From: Euonymus europaeus
Taxonomy: Eukaryota; Streptophyta; Magnoliopsida; Celastrales; Celastraceae
Direction of reading: 5' to 3'
Length of the DNA stretch: 64,000 nt
Assembly: GCA_963580455.1 (NCBI GenBank)
Contig: OY756966.1
Coordinates: 17,363,001-17,427,000, forward strand
A program made the position numbers and the translations under genes. The first letter of the stretch is position 1. The number at the start of each line of letters is the position of its first letter. Below, in pieces: positions 63,301 through 64,000 of this stretch. The notes under the pieces were generated by a model. That model did no database searches and had not been told where the DNA came from. It saw nothing but the letters and a program-made list of their open reading frames with translations.

Positions 63301-64000
63301 GTTGAGGAACTTCGGACTATCAAAGTTGCTCGGGATAGACTTTTTTTTGTTCTTCTATGTCAACTTTTACGAGTATAAGCTTCCTACATTATTTCGATGC
63401 CAAAACACCAACTTTCGATGACAAATGGACAAAACCGTTAAAAGCTCCTCCATAGAGAGAGTTGAGCAACTACGGACTATCAAAGTTGCTCGGGATAGAC
63501 TTTTAATTGTTCTTCTATGTCAAATTTTACGAGTATAAGCTTCCTACATTATTTCGATGCCAAAAAACCAACTTTCTATGACAAAAAAATAAAATCGTTA
63601 AAAGCTCAACCATAGAAAGAGTAGAGCAACTTCGGACTATCAAAATTGCTCGGGATAGACTTTTTATTGTTCTTCTATGTCAAATTTTACGAGTATAAGC
63701 TTCCTACATTATTTCGATGACAAAACACCAACTTTCTATGACAAATAGACAAAACCGTTAAAAGCTCCTCCATAGAGAGAGTTGAGCAACTTCGGACAAT
63801 CAAAGTTGCTCGGGATAGACTTTTTATTGTTCTTCTATGTCAAATTTTACGAGTATAAGCTTCCTACATTATTTCGATGCCAAAACACCAACTTTCTACG
63901 ACAAATAGACAAATCCGTTAAAAGCTCCACCATAGAGAGAGTTGAGCAACTTCGGACTATCAAAGTTGCTCGGGATAGACTTTTTGTTGTTCTTCTATGT
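60311..64000 (+). repeat. Right-end composite block
   Basis: Bases 60237-61510 match 46854-48127 at offset 13383 (AAATCCG, GATAGAGTCGAGC, the deleted unit at 60824, ACTACGGATTATC), and the following 2 kb match 52432-54505. Here the GTTCAGCAAC unit at about 61067 is followed by the normal GTTGCTCGGG instead of GTTCCTCGGG, so the two usually linked changes are separated. The window ends inside a monomer at unit position 93, with no sign of the array ending. Confidence 0.8.

Larger units (their letters stand above)
45101..63600 (+). repeat. A-rich marker monomer class, 17 copies
   Basis: Units with AAAAACCAACTTTC, then CAAAAAAATAAAATCG, AGCTCCACC and AAAGAGTAGAGC occur at 45101, 46854, 48127, 48767, 50199, 51159, 52432, 53865, 54505, 55778, 57524, 58957, 59597, 60237, 61510, 62943 and 63583. 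Spacings fall on 640, 960, 1273, 1433 and about 1750 bp, which exposes the HOR structure. Related older units occur near 469, 4940, 5100, 6059, 8779 and 16767 but not between about 17 and 45 kb. Confidence 0.88.
1..64000 (+). repeat. Satellite DNA array, ~160-bp monomer, about 401 copies
   Basis: A unit of 160 bp repeats head to tail across the whole window with no interruption and no change of orientation. The start motif GACAAAACCG is at 1, 161, 321 and so on; the last start is at 63908. Accumulated phase shift corresponds to about 253 bp lost in small indels, giving about 401 full monomers plus a 93-bp partial one. Most neighbouring monomers differ at a few to about fifteen positions by eye. 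No transposon, gene or unique sequence interrupts the array, and both ends lie outside the window. Such arrays usually form centromeric or pericentromeric heterochromatin in eukaryotes; that role is inferred from type, not shown by sequence. A subtelomeric or knob satellite is the alternative. Confidence 0.98.

Noticed and set aside
1..64000. CRISPR array
   Set aside because: There are direct repeats, but no distinct short repeat with unique spacers; the entire 160-bp unit is conserved and there are no cas genes.
1..64000. Telomeric or subtelomeric repeats
   Set aside because: No TTTAGGG, TTAGGG or similar short telomere tract was seen on either strand.
1..64000. Gross assembly artefact
   Set aside because: Copies differ by scattered substitutions and indels in an orderly mosaic, unlike a looped assembly. 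Local errors at junctions such as 4011-4020 remain possible and are flagged separately.

Overview
The whole window is one uninterrupted satellite DNA array. A unit of about 160 bp (consensus roughly 37% G+C by hand count) is repeated head to tail, always in the same orientation, from base 1 to base 64000. The unit's conventional start, GACAAAACCG, lies at position 1 and the last start I can place is at 63908. Following the phase through the window gives about 401 complete monomers plus a partial one, with a net loss of about 253 bp from small indels. The array runs off both ends. I found no protein gene, tRNA, rRNA, CRISPR array, transposon insertion, telomere repeat or unique sequence.

Organism: an array this long with a near-nucleosomal unit and layered higher-order repeats (HORs) is typical of eukaryotic centromeric or pericentromeric heterochromatin. 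A plant is my best guess, but the species and the centromeric role cannot be proved from sequence alone. Prokaryotic or viral origin is very unlikely.

Layout: the array is a mosaic of locally amplified blocks, recognised by shared private mutations. (1) 1-19.8 kb: a left library containing the GGATGCCAAATC variant, with a 6-mer HOR (959 bp), a 10-mer HOR (1600 bp), a trimer HOR (479 bp) and multi-kb segmental duplications at offsets 7987, 8303 and 11343 bp. (2) 19.8-31 kb: a 7-mer (1113 bp), a trimer (478 bp), an 11-mer-spaced pair (1751 bp) and a 12-mer tandem pair (1911 bp). (3) 31-43.8 kb: a 13-mer tandem pair (2067 bp) and a 23-mer block (3657 bp) present about 2.3 times. (4) 43.8-64 kb: a right library marked by an A-rich monomer at 17 places, with 4-, 6- and 11-mer tandem duplications and longer-range copies.

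Each monomer carries a 9-bp inverted repeat with a 10-nt spacer (GAGCAACTT / AAGTTGCTC), extended to 10 or 11 bp in some variants and broken in others. This dyad, a 6-bp-deleted monomer class that becomes common only after 20 kb, several visible recombination junctions, and CpG-to-TpG/CpA variants are the most informative details. No genes act together here; the biology is that of repeat amplification, unequal exchange or conversion, and probable heterochromatin.
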